Assembly (NCBI GenBank): GCA_937967535.1 | Contig: CALCMV010000093.1 | Coordinates: 1 to 7,722, forward strand | Length of the DNA: 7,722 nt | Direction of reading: 5' to 3' | Source: an uncultured Saprospiraceae bacterium | GTDB lineage: Bacteria > Bacteroidota > Bacteroidia > Chitinophagales > Saprospiraceae | The notes under the pieces: model-generated | Databases searched by the model: none | Told to the model about the DNA's origin: nothing | Seen by the model: the letters and a program-made list of their open reading frames with translations, nothing else | Shown: positions 6,641 through 7,722 of the stretch, one piece after another | Layout: the number at the start of each line of letters is the position of its first letter | Position numbering within the stretch: position 1 is the stretch's first letter | Made by a program: the position numbers and the translations under genes

Positions 6641-6888
6641 TTTAAATCGTAAGTAATTGATTATCAGTTATTTTATTTTTATTAGGGTAAAATATTCAAT
6701 TAATTAAATTTTATAATTATTTGATAAAAAACAATTTACCTAATACCAAATTTCCTAATTCCCCAATGTCCAAAGTCCAGCAGTAAAAAAACAAAGTAAA
6801 ATTTAAATTTATTTGTTATTCAAAATTCATAATTCATAATTTGGCGAAGACATTATTAAAAAGTTGTAAAAATACAAAGGAACACGAA

Positions 6889-6923
6889 AAAACGGCTATC
6901 TCATATTAGGAGATAGCCGTTTT
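6889..6923. terminator. Intrinsic terminator downstream of the thiolase gene
   Basis: Arms 6889-6902 and 6910-6923 form a perfect 14-bp stem (AAAACGGCTATCTC and its complement) with the 7-base loop ATATTAG. Reading the - strand, the T-run crosses the stem base (TTTTTT at 6892-6887) and is followed by CGTG. Reading the + strand, TTTT is followed by AATCTTTTTA. It lies 58 bases beyond the thiolase stop codon and most likely ends that - strand transcript, though it could act both ways. Confidence 0.85.
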
Positions 6924-6945
6924 AATCTTTTTATCGTCAAAACCA

Positions 6946-6965
6946 CAACCTCATAAAAGAGGTTG
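6946..6965 (-). repeat. Small hairpin between thiolase stop and terminator
   Basis: CAACCTC (6946-6952) pairs exactly with GAGGTTG (6959-6965) around a 6-base loop. On the - strand it precedes TGGTTTTGACG, so it may be an accessory stem in the thiolase 3' UTR ahead of the main terminator at 6889-6923. Confidence 0.5.
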
Positions 6966-6980
6966 ATATGTAACCCTCTC

Positions 6981-7722
6981 TTAATTCAGCAATTCGTATA
7001 TCCCTGCTATTCCCTGTCCGCCGCCTACGCAAGCCGTTACCATACCATACTTTTGATTGCGGCGGCGCATTTCGTTGAATAATTGTGTGGATAATTTTGC
7101 ACCGGTACATCCAAGTGGATGTCCTAATGCAATTGCACCACCATTAGGATTGACAATCTCAGGATTCAATCCTGCCTCGCGAATCACTGCCAATGATTGT
7201 GCGGCAAAGGCTTCGTTCAATTCTATTTGTTCTATGTCATTCAGTTTCAGGCCCGCTTGTTTCAATGCCTTTGGGATTGCTGCACATGGACCAATGCCCA
7301 TGTAAAGCGGCTCAACACCCGCCACAGAGCATGATACTAATCGTGCAATCGGTTCAAGTTTCAGTTCCTTGACCATACGCTCACTCATCACAAGTACGAA
7401 GGCAGCACCATCAGACATCTGCGAGGAGTTGCCCGCCGTCACGCTACCGCCTTGTGCAAATACAGGGCGCAATTTTGCCAAGCCTTCCGCAGTAGTTCCG
7501 CGTCTTACACCTTCATCTTGGCTGACGGTGTATTCGCGTTCCTTTCGTTGATTATCTTCAAAATATACCTCTTTAACATCCACAGGTACAATTTCATCTT
7601 TGAAGAAACCTTTATCTATGGCATTTGCAGCTTTTACATGCGAATTGTATGAAAATTCATCTTGGTCTTCGCGCGAAACTTTGTATTTGTGCGACACCTG
7701 TTCGGCGGTAATTCCCATTCCT
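6981..7722 (-). CDS. fadA: Acetyl-CoA C-acyltransferase (thiolase), C-terminal part
   Basis: This is the C-terminal 246 residues of a thiolase; the reading frame runs open through the window edge. The first ATG (7718-7716) is internal, inside the family motif GMGITAEQV, so the true start and the N-terminal nucleophilic Cys lie outside. Thiolases cleave 3-ketoacyl-CoA with CoA or, in reverse, condense two acetyl-CoA to acetoacetyl-CoA. Counting from that Met, visible motifs are GNSSQMSDGAA (96-106), MGIGP (140-144), NEAFAAQ (168-174), GGAIALGHPLGCTGA (193-207) with catalytic H200, and ACVGGGQGIA (229-238) with catalytic C230. The SDGAA..LVMSE and MGIGP pattern is closer to FadA-type beta-oxidation thiolases than to classic AtoB/PhaA. 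The subtype, and therefore the gene symbol, is provisional. The visible part is about 60% of a usual ~390-aa protein. Its terminator is at 6889-6923. Confidence 0.92.
   Translation of the reverse strand, partial: GMGITAEQVSHKYKVSREDQDEFSYNSHVKAANAIDKGFFKDEIVPVDVKEVYFEDNQRKEREYTVSQDEGVRRGTTAEGLAKLRPVFAQGGSVTAGNSSQMSDGAAFVLVMSERMVKELKLEPIARLVSCSVAGVEPLYMGIGPCAAIPKALKQAGLKLNDIEQIELNEAFAAQSLAVIREAGLNPEIVNPNGGAIALGHPLGCTGAKLSTQLFNEMRRRNQKYGMVTACVGGGQGIAGIYELLN

Larger units (their letters stand above)
6531..6845. repeat. Large imperfect inverted repeat, possible MITE-like element
   Basis: The core arms CTGGACTTTGGACATT (6596-6611) and AATGTCCAAAGTCCAG (6765-6780) are perfect 16-bp complements separated by 153 bases. 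Similarity continues inward: the left GGAAATTCGGTA at 6614-6625 resembles the complement of TACCAAATTTCC near 6744-6755. It also continues outward: TTTTGAAT units at 6532-6559 resemble the complement of the TTCAAAATTCATAATTCATAA segment around 6819-6839. The whole structure spans about 315 bp around a centre near 6690 and has no coding capacity. It may be a non-autonomous mobile element remnant or a chromosomal structural element; outer boundaries are approximate. Confidence 0.6.
6333..6886. other. Gene-free AT-rich intergenic region
   Basis: This stretch of more than 500 bp lies between the kinase start and the thiolase terminator and holds no credible coding sequence. 6333-6530 is plain AT-rich DNA that should include the kinase promoter, though I could not place one. 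6531-6845 is a large imperfect inverted repeat, and 6846-6886 shows nothing notable. Confidence 0.6.

Overview
The window looks like a piece of a Bacteroidota chromosome, probably from a Saprospiria/Chitinophagia/Flavobacteriia-like environmental lineage. Three things support this. The largest protein ends in a type IX secretion (T9SS) type-A sorting domain. The intergenic DNA is very AT-rich and the start codons lack Shine-Dalgarno sequences. The predicted protein families are a class II HMG-CoA reductase, a cytoplasmic TPR-histidine kinase and a FadA-type thiolase. I cannot name a genus.

Layout: (1) 1-152 is a leader region with a near-perfect 31-bp palindrome and a second hairpin. (2) 153-1478 (+) is a complete class II HMG-CoA reductase. 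(3) 1479-1721 is a convergent intergenic region holding one copy of a 99-bp repeat and a strong bidirectional terminator. (4) 1722-4139 (-) encodes an 805-aa secreted multidomain protein. Its core is a lysyl oxidase (LOX) domain with the three copper histidines, the lysine and tyrosine that form the LTQ cofactor, and most of the domain's cysteines. The flanking modules are a signal peptide, an SYGDGICC-type domain, a PPC-like domain, a TGCTDP/DDGSC repeat, a dockerin-like pair of Ca loops, a cohesin-like beta region and the T9SS C-terminal domain. (5) 4140-4553 is an AT-rich spacer with a perfect 12-bp hairpin and a second copy of the 99-bp repeat. (6) 4554-6332 (-) is a soluble TPR-containing histidine kinase with no visible response regulator. 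(7) 6333-6980 is a gene-free AT-rich stretch holding a large imperfect inverted repeat and a strong terminator. (8) 6981-7722 (-) is the C-terminal part of a FadA/AtoB-family thiolase, cut by the window edge.

The genes do not form one obvious operon. HMG-CoA reductase (mevalonate pathway) and the thiolase (acyl-CoA/acetoacetyl-CoA chemistry) are metabolically adjacent but about 5.5 kb apart and on opposite strands. The secreted LOX protein and the kinase lie in the same orientation but are separated by 414 bp of structured non-coding DNA. The most notable item is the secreted, surface-sorted bacterial lysyl oxidase with an apparently intact quinone/copper active site. The second is a pair of ungapped 99-bp direct repeats that bracket its gene.
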